Assembly: GCA_964553715.1 (NCBI GenBank)
Contig: CAZKKY010000004.1
Location: 11,536 to 75,535, forward strand
DNA: 64,000 bases
DNA from: JAGOJE01 sp964553715
GTDB taxonomy: Bacteria; Pseudomonadota; Alphaproteobacteria; Rickettsiales; Rickettsiaceae
Direction of reading: 5' to 3'
Shown here: positions 28,201-38,031 of the stretch, piece after piece
How the letters are laid out: every line of letters begins with the position of its first letter
Position numbering within the stretch: the stretch's first letter is position 1
Program-made: the position numbers and the translations under genes
Notes under the pieces: model-generated
What the model was told of the DNA's origin: nothing
Databases searched by the model: none
Seen by the model: the letters and a program-made list of their open reading frames with translations, nothing else

Positions 28201-29156
28201 TGTGAATTATCACAATCTGATGGTGCTGCACATTGTGGATAAGCACTATTGCTAACTAGACTACTAATATTAGTAGAATATGGAACAGTATATGACCCTA
28301 AAGAATCGTATGATGCCCCTACAGTAATAGTATCTGGGACTCCCGTAAGAGAGGTAGACCAGTAATAACGATCCTCATAACAGTTATCTGGGTTGGTACC
28401 AGCACAAGCACCACTTCTGCAGCATCTATAACTATGCGTATATTCTAAATTATAACAGTTTTTTACACCAAGATAACTAGTATTAATAGGATATATTGAA
28501 TATATTCCGCAGACTGGACTATAAGTACTTTGCCCAGATGTACAATTTCCTGTAGTTGTCTGCCCTGTAATAGCGCTAGTATAAGATACTGAAGGATTAG
28601 ATGTACTTGGCACTATTTGTACTAACAGCTGATCGTTTAAATCTACCTGAGCAACATTCCACCATGTTCCTTGTTTTGCATCTAGCATGATTGTTAAAAA
28701 TGTGGAATCCCCCACTCGTGGTATTGTAATAGGACTAGCGGTAGATGGATTTACATGACCATTTGCATTATTTTGCTCAGGATTATAAGCTGGCAAAGTA
28801 GCTTCGCACAAACTTATCGTACCAGATATCGCAAGATGCGCCTGGACTCCTGCTGATACCGTTATACCAGTATTATACCACTTGCCATATCCATTAGGGT
28901 CAGGCGCATATGATGTTGTGCCATCGCTATTTTGTACCTCAATACTAGAATAATTACCGCTTGCTTGTATTTTTACACTTTGTGATACAACATCAAAGCT
29001 CTTTCCACTTGAATCCTTAGAACCGTATCTTAAAATACATCCAAGATCTAGTAATGACAGTAACATACCAATCATATATAGAATGGATACTAGTATTGCG
29101 AGGCAAACGCTAACAACCATCATTATTGATTTTATTTTTCCGAAATTCTCAGTCAT
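25295..29156 (-). CDS. virB6: VirB6-like T4SS protein with long Ser/Gly/Thr-rich repeat tail (spans an assembly gap)
   Basis: This is the third VirB6 paralogue. It starts MTENFGKIKSIMMVVSVCLA with a membrane segment and has a ~560-residue exported N-terminal region rich in Cys, Asn and Ser. The VirB6/TrbL core with multiple hydrophobic helices follows at ~600-880, then a ~350-residue tail almost entirely Gly, Ser, Thr, Ala and Asp. A 100-N gap at 25462-25561 breaks the frame. After the gap the continuing frame reads DGNSNVKTDTDTKSTDGG and ends DLKDGGGK-stop at 25295, a diverged copy of the DGNSNVKTDTNTESTGGG upstream of the gap. I therefore extend the gene to 25295. The next virB6 starts one base after this stop. 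Confidence 0.85.
25320..25830 (-). repeat. 192-bp tandem repeat in the Ser/Gly-rich VirB6 tail, interrupted by a gap
   Basis: The block beginning CACTTGTACC on the plus strand at 25562 recurs at 25754, an offset of 192 bp (64 codons), and a diverged third copy lies left of the gap at about 25370-25461. The units encode STGDGTSSASSSASGTSGDG followed by NSNVKTDT and an Asn/Ser-rich stretch. Confidence 0.8.
25462..25561. other. Assembly gap (100 N) inside VirB6 repeat tail
   Basis: Exactly 100 N. If the two flanks are joined directly they recreate the repeat junction CCATCACCACTTGTACC found at ~25747-25763, so the true missing length is probably zero or a whole number of 192-bp units. Confidence 0.95.
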
Positions 29157-29244
29157 TTTTCTTTCTAAATTATAATTTCAGTAACATATTAAAAACAAAG
29201 TTTATATTATTTATGACTACACCACTAGTTTCCATAAGCCAAAT

Positions 29245-31290
29245 TTACTCGTCTTTATCTTTAAGGCCAATTTTTTCTCGCGCGGTTTGAATGGTCTCTT
29301 TTGCTTTCTTTTTTATCTCATCTTTTACACTTTGTCCCTTTGTAGCTATAGCTTTTGCAATAAACACTGTTACGTTTACTACAAAATTTGCGAATGCTCC
29401 GGCAGATATAGATACACTTTTTACATTAGGGCCGGACGTTAACTCGCTTGCTAGATCTACTACTATAGTTGAAAAATAGTATAAAATTATGCTAATAAAA
29501 AATAGTAAAAACATAGCTGACTGTAATTCTACAGGCTTTAAAAGTGCTGAGAATGAGAATAATAACAACGATATCGAAAACCAACCCTTGCCAGTGTAAT
29601 ATTTGTAAAAAGCAAATCCGGGACTTGCTTTACAAACAGAAGAATCCCCTGTATATCCTAGACGGAAAAAATCAAACTCCCGCGTCATCATTCCACTATA
29701 TGACGGAATAGTATATGTATTTGTAATGAAAGAACATCCATTAAAAATAAAACTATCCATAATTAATAACATGAAAGATAAAAACCCTAGTAACACAAGA
29801 GGTTGCAATGTCAGAGATATTAAGATCCTAACCCATGCATCAAAATATCCTTTTGTATGATTAAATAGTGACATAGGCACAAAAATAGGCGAAAGATAGA
29901 CAATAGCATAAAATGTGACTATACATACTAATATAGAACTTATAGTTCCCAGCAATATCGATACAAATATTAAAAAAGATACACTAGAAAAAAGCACTAA
30001 TATAATAAATCCACCATTTATTAACCCTGAGATTAGAGCAAAAAATAAAAACACATCTGCATTACTAAAAACCGAAGGAGTATGTCGAGACTTATTATCT
30101 GGCAACCTACCTAAAGGAGTTACATTCGGAGGAATTTTAGTAGTATAAGGATATTTGTCTAGTTTAGGGCTAACATTCCAAACACCTCCTAAACCAAAAT
30201 AATGTGCTATCCTACAATCTATAGAATCCCATATTGAATAATAACCACGTCCTGAAGAATAACTACTAGCATTAAATAGACATAATTCTTTTGTGTTGCC
30301 AGCATTGAAGACTATGCTAGCAAGATTCATACTAGCAGATTTAAAAAGAGGCAAAATCCAGGTAACTACTCCATTGTTTTGACTTGGATTCCCATTGATA
30401 TAGTTCATAGGCCCAAGTCCTACTGAAAAATAAAAAACCAAAATTATTTTCATAATAAACATAGCAGCCTCAGATAATTTAGGCCGTATTTCTCCTAATA
30501 ATATTTTAATAGCAAAAAATATTACATATAAAACAATAGCTGCACTTACAGTATTACGCATTTTATTTTGAAAATTTACAAAAATATTTACTATATTTTG
30601 ATTGACCCCATAATCATTAGGACAAGATGGTGTATTAAGATAAAAAGTACGCTCTAGTGTTTCAGTTAAACATTGGTAAGCTACTCCACTAAAATTAAAA
30701 ATAGATCTACTATGGTTAGAATCCGCGTCATAACAACTTGAAGAAGCGTTTGTGCATTGAGTAAGGACTGAATTAGGAATAGGTCTATATGATGGTGGAG
30801 CGCTTTTACAAACAAGAGCCTGAGGCCCATAAGCAGTAGATGTATATAAACAAATTATATTATTATTATTAGGTGGTGAATCAACCCAAATCTCTACTCC
30901 GCTCATTACAGGATCAATAGCTATATCAGACCCAGCAAAAGCAGTAGCTACATTAACTCTTTGACCATTATTGATAACAGATCTTATGAATTGAGACTGA
31001 TTATTAGAATTATAGGTTGTAACTATATTAGATGTTTTTACATCAAGCGTAATATTATTTTTCTCATCTGTACATGTACTTGGAGTTATATTGATATAAT
31101 TCAATATATAACAATATGGACTACCTGCGCAAACACCCTGAGCTGGTATAGTAGGAAGAGAAATATTAGCACAGCTCTTCCCATAAGACGCTGGCATAGA
31201 GCATGCTTGCGTACAAATAACTGGAAATGAGGCAGATGCATTAACAATTTTAAAAGATAATAATATTAATAAATATAATATAGCTTTCAT
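29245..31290 (-). CDS. virB6: VirB6-like T4SS inner-membrane protein (short-tailed paralogue)
   Basis: The second VirB6 paralogue, 681 residues. It starts with a signal peptide (MKAILYLLILLSFKIVNASA), followed by a Cys-rich exported domain (CTQACSMPASYGKSCAN), then several hydrophobic helices from ~240 to ~610 forming the VirB6/TrbL channel core. It ends with a short Lys/Glu-rich helical tail (KDEIKKKAKETIQTAREKIG). It is the only one of the four without a repetitive tail. It sits 84 nt after the first virB6 and 88 nt before the third, consistent with a single operon. Confidence 0.88.
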   Translation of the reverse strand: MKAILYLLILLSFKIVNASASFPVICTQACSMPASYGKSCANISLPTIPAQGVCAGSPYCYILNYINITPSTCTDEKNNITLDVKTSNIVTTYNSNNQSQFIRSVINNGQRVNVATAFAGSDIAIDPVMSGVEIWVDSPPNNNNIICLYTSTAYGPQALVCKSAPPSYRPIPNSVLTQCTNASSSCYDADSNHSRSIFNFSGVAYQCLTETLERTFYLNTPSCPNDYGVNQNIVNIFVNFQNKMRNTVSAAIVLYVIFFAIKILLGEIRPKLSEAAMFIMKIILVFYFSVGLGPMNYINGNPSQNNGVVTWILPLFKSASMNLASIVFNAGNTKELCLFNASSYSSGRGYYSIWDSIDCRIAHYFGLGGVWNVSPKLDKYPYTTKIPPNVTPLGRLPDNKSRHTPSVFSNADVFLFFALISGLINGGFIILVLFSSVSFLIFVSILLGTISSILVCIVTFYAIVYLSPIFVPMSLFNHTKGYFDAWVRILISLTLQPLVLLGFLSFMLLIMDSFIFNGCSFITNTYTIPSYSGMMTREFDFFRLGYTGDSSVCKASPGFAFYKYYTGKGWFSISLLLFSFSALLKPVELQSAMFLLFFISIILYYFSTIVVDLASELTSGPNVKSVSISAGAFANFVVNVTVFIAKAIATKGQSVKDEIKKKAKETIQTAREKIGLKDKDE

Positions 31291-31374
31291 ATTTTAACTA
31301 CTGAAACCGTTGCACTAACATTAAATCTCCATTTGTCATCATTTTTTAGTACTAATTTGATCATTTTGTACATC

Positions 31375-34293
31375 TCAACCACTAGAATCTCCTGTAGGAG
31401 GAGGAGGGGGCTTTTTTGAACCTTCACTACCTGCACTTCCTTTAGGATCATCGCCTTTTGTCTCTCCCCCTCCTTCAGAACCACCTTTTGGATCATCACC
31501 TTTAGGATCACCGCCTTTTGTCTCTCCGCCTCCTTCAGAACCTTCTTTAGGATCACCGCCTTTTGTCTCTCCGCCTCCTTCAGAACCTTCTTTAGGATCA
31601 CCNNNNNNNNNNNNNNNNNNNNNNNNNNNNNNNNNNNNNNNNNNNNNNNNNNNNNNNNNNNNNNNNNNNNNNNNNNNNNNNNNNNNNNNNNNNNNNNNNN
31701 NNCCTTTTGTCTCTCCGCCTCCTTCAGAACCTTCTTTAGGATCACCACTTTTTGTCTCTCCCCCTCCTTCAGAACCTTCTTTAGAAGCTGTATCTTTTGT
31801 TTCTCCTCCTCCTTCAGAGTCTCCTTTAGAAGCTGTATCTTGTGCATCGCCACCTCCACCTCCTCTAGAGGCTGTATCTTGTGCATCACTTTCTTCGCTA
31901 GAAGCCGTGTCTTTTGCCTCCCCATCCGAACCTTCTTTATCTTTATCTTTCTTTTTCTTTTTAGAACCAAATTGAGGTTTTATATGGGCACCTTCTATTG
32001 CTATTCCTTCTGTCATATCTGCTGCAAACGCAGCTATTTGAGAGCTTAAATTATATAAAAGATATAAAGAGAAAAGTGCTGTGAATAATGTTAAAGCAAA
32101 TCGCTTTATACCACCTTGCAACACCGGATAAGAAAATAAAAGACCCTGCCTTTGTTTTATCTTAGATAAAAAACTATAATTAGACTGAGTGTCAGAAAAT
32201 TGTTGATCTGGTTCTGTTGTAGTGCCTATACTCTGCACTGAACCATCATTTGCAGTAACCATAATAGGTGAAGCTTTGGCAGATGAAGTAGCGTTAGAAT
32301 TATCAGAAAGTTCATCTAGTTGATTAATACCATCTGCTACTAATCCAAGAGAATTTCCTACCATACTAAATGGAGCATTAAACATATATCCCAAGCTATA
32401 TACGCAACTTGCAAGTTGCTCTTCTGTATAAACGCTTGGATCATTATTAATACTAAATAGTTTTTTTGTGTTACTTGATGAAGCTATGTTAAAAGACCTA
32501 AACTGACAGGTGCCAAAAAACCCCAAATCAAAAGTAGAAAACATTACTGTCATAAATACGCATACTATCATTGGTTGTAACATAAAAGATAGCATCAGTT
32601 TTGCCCAAGAATCAAAATATGGCTTGGTATATTCAAAAAGTACCATAGGGATAAATATTGGAGACATAACAGATAGTATTGCTATAGATATAGAACATAC
32701 TATAAATGAATATATCATATAAGAAGCAACAGAAAGAACTAAAAATGGATATGAAAGCACCATACCTATAAGAGTCATATTACCACTAAGCGCTGCTGGA
32801 ATGATAAGAAAAACCCAAGGAGGGATAGAAAAGGTTAAAGAGTTAAAGTTAGGAGTACCACTTTGTGTCATATTTGCAAAACTACCTAATGCATCAAGAC
32901 CAAGATAATTAGAAACTCTACAATCAAGAGTGTCCCATAAAGCTAGATAAGAATATCCTGGTGCATATTGATTAGGATCGAAATAACATAAACCATTGTT
33001 AGACGAAAGGCTCATAACTATTTGTGCAAGCTGATTTGCCCCTCCAAAAACCAGTGGTAGAATCCATGACGTCATTCCATCGACTCTAGCAGAAGATGCA
33101 ACATTTGGAGTCACATGAATGCCAATAGCAAAATATGAGACTAAAATTATTTTTACTACATTTCTAATTACATCTCCTTTTTGAATATGTCCTCCACCTA
33201 GTAATATATCAAATCCAATAAATATAACATACAGAGTTAATAAGGCTGTTACACTAAGGCGCATATTAGATTGAAAGGTATACAACGAGCTACCATTTCT
33301 TAGCGCTACATTATTATTTACATCAGAAATTTGATCGAAAGATTTAATAGCCGGAGATACAATCAATTGTACTAGAGATTGATTGATACATGTTATAAGA
33401 GGTCCAGAAATAGGTAAAAGAGTTTGGGTATTAGATACTGCATCTCTGTAACATGTAGTACTGAATTGCTTAAAAGTAATTGCGCTTTTTGCTACATTAG
33501 GATCTTGCGGTGGAGCGTTATGAAAAAAATGGTGAAATTTAGAATATAGATATGGGTCTACCATATATTTACATCCTACTGGTATCCATCCAAAGAAAGA
33601 AAGAGTCGAAACACATATTTGGTCATTTATTGTACTAGTCTTCCATGGAAATATAGCAACAGTAGAATCACTAGTTAATGAACTCATAGGACCGCCACCA
33701 CCGCTAATAGAGCTAGTAAGCTTTTGTAGATTGAAATCCACTATAAATCCCATACGCCCTGCGGGCACATTTCTATGAATCTCTGTATATTTAGAAGGCT
33801 CTATAAACCAATCTTTTTTTATGTCTGGCCAAGGATTATTTCCGGAGAAAATATTGATTAATAAACCACCTATTACCTTTCCTAAAGCTGCTGCACGTAA
33901 TGGAACTAATTTATAGTTCAAACAAAAACCAAAATCTATTTTAGGATTATAGTAGTCTGCTCTATTATTGCGGGAACAATTTTTTCTAAAAAGAGAATCA
34001 TTATTCATTGTTAATCTACTTTCTATCCAAGGATATATTGGAGAAAGAAAACTAGCTAACATATTAGTAGATACTTGAGGTATACAAGTTTGAGGAAAAT
34101 AAAGCTGAGTTACTTGATACATTGTTTCACACGAAATAGAGCTTAGAGATGTTAATATATCTTGAAAAGACGAAGCTTTAGCTGAATAAGGATTAGAGAG
34201 AAAAATAATCAAAACGATTGACCTAATAAACATCTTAAAGGAAAGATAGACCCCGCTTAGATATTTAATACAATCTTTTTTTTTGTTTTCCAT
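31375..34293 (-). CDS. virB6: VirB6-like T4SS protein with GDPKEGSEGGGETK repeat tail (spans an assembly gap)
   Basis: The first VirB6 paralogue after virB4. A signal-like segment lies at residues 21-40 (MFIRSIVLIIFLSNPYSAKA). The start could be the ATG at 34293, used here, or the internal one at 34233; neither has a good ribosome-binding site. An exported region (~40-340) is followed by a polytopic VirB6 core and a last hydrophobic segment near FALTLFTALFSLYLLYNL. The tail is Lys/Asp/Glu-rich and then consists of 15-residue GDPKEGSEGGGETK-type repeats, ending in a Pro-rich KKPPPPPTGDSSG. A 100-N gap (31603-31702) lies inside the repeats; the same peptide repeat is in frame on both sides, so the gene is kept whole. 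Confidence 0.86.
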   Translation of the reverse strand: MENKKKDCIKYLSGVYLSFKMFIRSIVLIIFLSNPYSAKASSFQDILTSLSSISCETMYQVTQLYFPQTCIPQVSTNMLASFLSPIYPWIESRLTMNNDSLFRKNCSRNNRADYYNPKIDFGFCLNYKLVPLRAAALGKVIGGLLINIFSGNNPWPDIKKDWFIEPSKYTEIHRNVPAGRMGFIVDFNLQKLTSSISGGGGPMSSLTSDSTVAIFPWKTSTINDQICVSTLSFFGWIPVGCKYMVDPYLYSKFHHFFHNAPPQDPNVAKSAITFKQFSTTCYRDAVSNTQTLLPISGPLITCINQSLVQLIVSPAIKSFDQISDVNNNVALRNGSSLYTFQSNMRLSVTALLTLYVIFIGFDILLGGGHIQKGDVIRNVVKIILVSYFAIGIHVTPNVASSARVDGMTSWILPLVFGGANQLAQIVMSLSSNNGLCYFDPNQYAPGYSYLALWDTLDCRVSNYLGLDALGSFANMTQSGTPNFNSLTFSIPPWVFLIIPAALSGNMTLIGMVLSYPFLVLSVASYMIYSFIVCSISIAILSVMSPIFIPMVLFEYTKPYFDSWAKLMLSFMLQPMIVCVFMTVMFSTFDLGFFGTCQFRSFNIASSSNTKKLFSINNDPSVYTEEQLASCVYSLGYMFNAPFSMVGNSLGLVADGINQLDELSDNSNATSSAKASPIMVTANDGSVQSIGTTTEPDQQFSDTQSNYSFLSKIKQRQGLLFSYPVLQGGIKRFALTLFTALFSLYLLYNLSSQIAAFAADMTEGIAIEGAHIKPQFGSKKKKKDKDKEGSDGEAKDTASSEESDAQDTASRGGGGGDAQDTASKGDSEGGGETKDTASKEGSEGGGETKSGDPKEGSEGGGETKXXXXXXXXXXXXXXXXXXXXXXXXXXXXXXXXXXGDPKEGSEGGGETKGGDPKEGSEGGGETKGGDPKGDDPKGGSEGGGETKGDDPKGSAGSEGSKKPPPPPTGDSSG
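31425..31800 (-). repeat. 45-bp tandem repeat in first VirB6 tail
   Basis: A 45-bp unit beginning GGATCACCGCCTTTTGTCTC on the plus strand is repeated at least six times around the gap, with slight variants towards both ends. Each unit encodes 15 residues, GGDPKEGSEGGGETK. The array has no spacers. Confidence 0.88.
31603..31702. other. Assembly gap (100 N) inside 45-bp repeat array
   Basis: Exactly 100 N. The flanks are ...GGATCACC and CCTTTTGT...; in an intact unit a single G lies between them, so the missing piece is one base plus a whole number of 45-bp units. Confidence 0.95.
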
Positions 34294-34301
34294 ATCAAAT
34301 A

Positions 34302-36719
34302 CTATTGTTTAGCAAGAGCTTCGTAAAAGAATGGAAGCCATTTTTCAGGATCATCTCCATGTTCATTACGTAATTTTTCAGCAATTAATATAGTATCTGT
34401 CCTTCCTGATAATACATTAACGATATTATTCATCCCGGATAAATTTACTCTAGCAACTACAGCATTCACACCTTGTTTTACAAGAAAATAACGTGACGAT
34501 GGATCCGTCGTTTTAATTAAATTATATTCTCTTTCTGTTAACATAAATGCGCTACGGTAAACTGATGTAGCTTTTAAGTTAGGTAGAAATATTTGGGTTG
34601 CTGTTTGCTGAATTAATGTATCACTTATCATACTTTTTGCTGCATCTTCAACGCTTTGAGTCGCAAATATCACAAATGTATTAAGCTTACGCAAAACTTT
34701 CAGCCAGTCCTTAATTTTGGGAGCAAAAACAGGATTATCAATTAATGCCCACGCCTCGTCTAGCACTATCATAGAACGGGTACCATCAAGTGAGAGATTA
34801 ATCCTATGAAAAATATATAAAAGTACTGGTGCAAGGCTTGTTGGATCTTTCAAAAGTTCTGCCATCTCAAACCCAAAAATGCGTGCTTTATCTAAATCTA
34901 TATTATCCGTTTCATTGTCAAAAATTTTAGCGTGAGATCCATTTCCATGCCACATAGAGATCCTACTAGCCAAAGTTCCTGGACCATCTATTCCTAAAAA
35001 AGCAACTATATTACTAAGTCTACGATCTTCCTTATTTAGCCTAAAATTGCCTGATATTGCCTGATCAAGTGTTTTTATATCTTCTGCACTAAGAGATTCT
35101 CCATTAGTAGTTACAAGAACTTTTAGCCATTCTAGTAAAAACACTCTGTTTTCTCCTGTGTCTTCTAGCTGAAGAGGATTAAAATTACACTTTTTACCCG
35201 GGTCTACAATTGTATATATTCCTCCAAGAGCCCTAATAAAAATTTCAGCGCCACGATCTTTATCAAAAAAATACATTCTTGGTTTAAATTTTTGAGCTCC
35301 TGCGCATAAAAAATTCATAAGCACAGTTTTACCTGCACCTGTAGGACCTATAATAAGGCTATGACCAACATCACGCACATGGAAACTAAAATAATAAGGA
35401 GTACCTGAAGTAGTATCTAAAATAGTTACATATTCACCCCAATGATTTTGTGCTATCTTCCCTTTCGGATAGTTATGCATAGATGCAAAACCTGAAAGAT
35501 TTAATGTGTTAATTATAGCTTTTCTTACTATATAAGAGCTATTTCCTGGCAATTGCCCCCAAAAACTTGGCTCTAAATTTACTTTCTCTCTTACTGGCTG
35601 CATTCCGCAGTTAGCAAGCTCTACAGATGCCATAGACAGAGTGTTTTCTAATGATTTTAAATTATTGTCTATACAAAGAAGAGTAAAATGATGCTCTCCA
35701 AAACCTATCTCTCCGCCCATTGCCATATCAAGAGCTTGAGATATTTCTGCTATTTGAGAAACTGCTTTATCCTCCATTTGAATCATTCGATTTTGTTGCA
35801 ACTGCATTTTACTAATAGCAACGCTTCTATTTGAAGCTACAAAGCTTTGAGTCATAATAAATTCAAATGGCATCCGAAGAAACATATCAAATACTCCAGC
35901 ATTTGTTCTTGGAGAATATTCCCGGATACTGACTATACCGCCATATTTTGTTCCTCTTGGGCCCCGCGCTTCCAGAGCTTTAGAACCAAAAAACAATCTA
36001 TTATTAGGAATATATTTATCAATACTCATCCTTGGAGATATCATAGGCACAGAGATACCGCAATTTACTAGAGTCCCTAGAAATTCTAATATCTTACAAT
36101 GAGTGCCATATGGAGTTTTAACTGGTCCTAATAGCTCTGAATCAAAATCCCTGAATGTATTGAGTATCATAGTAGTAATTTCTTCTAGATTCTCACGCAT
36201 TTCTTTCATGTTACTTTCCCATGAAGATTTATCAGACCCCTCCTTTAATTTGTTATATAAATATTCTAGTATTGCTGCGCCAGCTTTGTCTGGGCGATAT
36301 AAAACGCTAATATACAAATCATTAGAAAAAGACTCAAAAGTTGAATATTTCTTCTTCCACTCAGAATCAAGATAACTAACAAAATCTGCTGGTATTTTGA
36401 TAGTAGGATCCAGTACATATTCTGGCTCTGTCTTAGCAAGAGGCCTACGTTGCCTTATGGTATGAAAATATAAAGTAATATTTCCAGAAGATAGGTTTTT
36501 AAATAAAAGATTACGCATACTTTTACGTATATCTAGATCATCATCATCTGCTGTCTCGAATGAGAAACCTGACACTTTAATTATTTGTAGTAATTCATTC
36601 TCCTTAGTTAAAATTGTATTTTCATCCCAATGGCACTTATAGGGAATAAAATCTGAAACGGGTTTTTCTTTTTGAGAATATGACTCTGTTTTAGCGGTAG
36701 TTTTAAAGATTTTAATCAT
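34302..36719 (-). CDS. virB4: VirB4 ATPase of the type IV secretion system
   Basis: VirB4/CagE-family AAA+ ATPase that powers assembly and substrate transfer at the inner membrane; 805 residues. Walker A GPTGAGKT is at residues 458-465 and Walker B MIVLDEAWALI begins at ~650, with the later FATQSVEDAAKS motif typical of VirB4. The N-terminal domain (residues ~1-420) carries the VirB4 pattern, including TQSFVASNRSVA. It starts 8 nt after virB3 and ends 8 nt before the first virB6 start, so virB3-virB4-virB6 are clearly one operon. Confidence 0.96.
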   Translation of the reverse strand: MIKIFKTTAKTESYSQKEKPVSDFIPYKCHWDENTILTKENELLQIIKVSGFSFETADDDDLDIRKSMRNLLFKNLSSGNITLYFHTIRQRRPLAKTEPEYVLDPTIKIPADFVSYLDSEWKKKYSTFESFSNDLYISVLYRPDKAGAAILEYLYNKLKEGSDKSSWESNMKEMRENLEEITTMILNTFRDFDSELLGPVKTPYGTHCKILEFLGTLVNCGISVPMISPRMSIDKYIPNNRLFFGSKALEARGPRGTKYGGIVSIREYSPRTNAGVFDMFLRMPFEFIMTQSFVASNRSVAISKMQLQQNRMIQMEDKAVSQIAEISQALDMAMGGEIGFGEHHFTLLCIDNNLKSLENTLSMASVELANCGMQPVREKVNLEPSFWGQLPGNSSYIVRKAIINTLNLSGFASMHNYPKGKIAQNHWGEYVTILDTTSGTPYYFSFHVRDVGHSLIIGPTGAGKTVLMNFLCAGAQKFKPRMYFFDKDRGAEIFIRALGGIYTIVDPGKKCNFNPLQLEDTGENRVFLLEWLKVLVTTNGESLSAEDIKTLDQAISGNFRLNKEDRRLSNIVAFLGIDGPGTLASRISMWHGNGSHAKIFDNETDNIDLDKARIFGFEMAELLKDPTSLAPVLLYIFHRINLSLDGTRSMIVLDEAWALIDNPVFAPKIKDWLKVLRKLNTFVIFATQSVEDAAKSMISDTLIQQTATQIFLPNLKATSVYRSAFMLTEREYNLIKTTDPSSRYFLVKQGVNAVVARVNLSGMNNIVNVLSGRTDTILIAEKLRNEHGDDPEKWLPFFYEALAKQ

Positions 36720-36727
36720 TAGATTTA

Positions 36728-37018
36728 CTAAACACTATAAGAATTAAGGCCATAATATGATTTATTTGGACATTGGTTACATTTTGCATTTTTATTCAAA
36801 TAAATCTCCATAAATTTAGGCTCTTTAAAACATGCAATATATCCTATAAAATGTATAACAACTGCTATGGGAATTATTTTAAAACTACTAGTGTTAATAA
36901 AATATGTAACAGAAACCATCATATTGAGCATCGCATAAATTATACTTACTCCAAATAATAAGTTTGGCCTTGTAAGCCCAACAAAAAGTGGGTCTTGAGT
37001 TAATCTTCCACCAGACAT
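36728..37018 (-). CDS. virB3: VirB3 inner-membrane component of the type IV secretion system
   Basis: 96 residues. The conserved DPLFVGLTRPNLLFGV opening is characteristic of VirB3, followed by two hydrophobic segments (~21-40 and ~48-66) and a short C-terminal tail with two Cys (KCNQCPNK). It is the first gene of the rvh run. The ribosome-binding site AAGGA lies 5 nt before the ATG. Confidence 0.93.
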   Translation of the reverse strand: MSGGRLTQDPLFVGLTRPNLLFGVSIIYAMLNMMVSVTYFINTSSFKIIPIAVVIHFIGYIACFKEPKFMEIYLNKNAKCNQCPNKSYYGLNSYSV

Positions 37019-37050
37019 ACCAATCCTTCTTTTTTTATGTATTACTTATG

Positions 37051-37080
37051 ATTCTAATAGAAAATACGAATATAAATCAA
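37051..37080 (-). promoter_or_regulatory. Probable promoter of the virB3-virB4-virB6 operon
   Basis: On the minus strand TTGATT (37080-37075), an 18-bp spacer and TAGAAT (37056-37051) precede the virB3 ATG by a ~26-nt leader. An AT-rich hairpin (AAACTTAT/ATAAGTTT, 37079-37101) overlaps the -35 end and may end mreC transcription. Confidence 0.4.
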
Positions 37081-37174
37081 ACTTATAATTGAAATAAGTT
37101 TTAGAGCTTGCTATCTATTTTAAGCAGTGACTGAAAGACAACAATAATATAGGCTTTGATATTAAATTAATGAT

Positions 37175-38029
37175 TTATTTCGTAGGTAAAATAATATTCA
37201 CATAACGTAATGTGGATAAAGAAAACTCTAAATTGGTAGTTACAGCATTATCTTCAACATTTTTTACTCTTGCTACCTTAAAACCAGCAGGGAAAGATTT
37301 ACCATCTCCAGAAGAGATTAGAACCTCCCCCTTTTTGACCGATGCTTCATCTAAAAGATAAAGTAACAAAGGATTATTGTCATTGCGCCCAGCAACTATA
37401 GCACGCACACCAGAAACGCTACTTATCACGGGAATTCTAGAAGAAAAATCATTAACCAATGCCATTCTTGAGTAAATTTTACCAACTTCGACTATACGCC
37501 CTACAATTGCAGAATCACTTACTACCACTAAACCATTTTCTACACCAGAATCACTCCCTACTTGTAAAATAGCAGACATACCATAGGGGCTAGTAGATAT
37601 AGAAATAACTCTAGCTGGAATATTAGTATATTTTATATCCGAGCTTATTTTTAGCTCTTTTCGTAAATGATCATTCTCAGAACGTAAAAATTCAACATGA
37701 GAAGCTACCTCTGTAAGACGCTTTAGCTGAAGCTTTAAAGATATATTTTCTCGTCTTAAGTCATTTAAATCTCTAATATAGTCTGATATATCAGTAATAA
37801 GCTCGGTAATGTTATTATAACACCTCATCACTAAGTCTATGGGATAAGAAGAACATTCAAGAGCAATATTGTTTATAATTGATGTATTGTTGTTTCCAAA
37901 ACACAATATCTGAATAGAAAAGATAAGCAAAATAATCGACAAGAACTTTTTTACAAATTCTGGTATAGAAAGAGCAACCCTCAAAATCATTTGAGTTCTA
38001 TCTTTATATCGATTTTTTAAAATTGCCAT
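37175..38029 (-). CDS. mreC: Rod-shape-determining protein MreC
   Basis: MreC is a bitopic protein linking the MreB cytoskeleton to the periplasmic elongasome. It has 284 residues, with a membrane segment at ~28-46 (KKFLSIILLIFSIQILCFG), a coiled coil at ~85-120 (LRRENISLKLQLKRLTEVAS) and the beta-rich MreC domain with VGSDSGVENGLVVVSDSAIVG. It starts 2 nt after the mreB stop. No mreD is visible downstream; the next gene is virB3. Confidence 0.94.
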   Translation of the reverse strand: MAILKNRYKDRTQMILRVALSIPEFVKKFLSIILLIFSIQILCFGNNNTSIINNIALECSSYPIDLVMRCYNNITELITDISDYIRDLNDLRRENISLKLQLKRLTEVASHVEFLRSENDHLRKELKISSDIKYTNIPARVISISTSPYGMSAILQVGSDSGVENGLVVVSDSAIVGRIVEVGKIYSRMALVNDFSSRIPVISSVSGVRAIVAGRNDNNPLLLYLLDEASVKKGEVLISSGDGKSFPAGFKVARVKNVEDNAVTTNLEFSLSTLRYVNIILPTK

Positions 38030-38031
38030 TG

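Noticed and set aside
31425..31800. CRISPR array
   Set aside because: Direct 45-bp repeats without unique spacers, all in one coding frame, and no cas genes.
31287..31970. A separate 227-residue Lys/Leu/Glu-rich gene in another frame on the minus strand
   Set aside because: It lies inside the repeat tail and core edge of the first VirB6, whose frame is supported by the whole gene. A 45-bp stop-free unit leaves several frames open.
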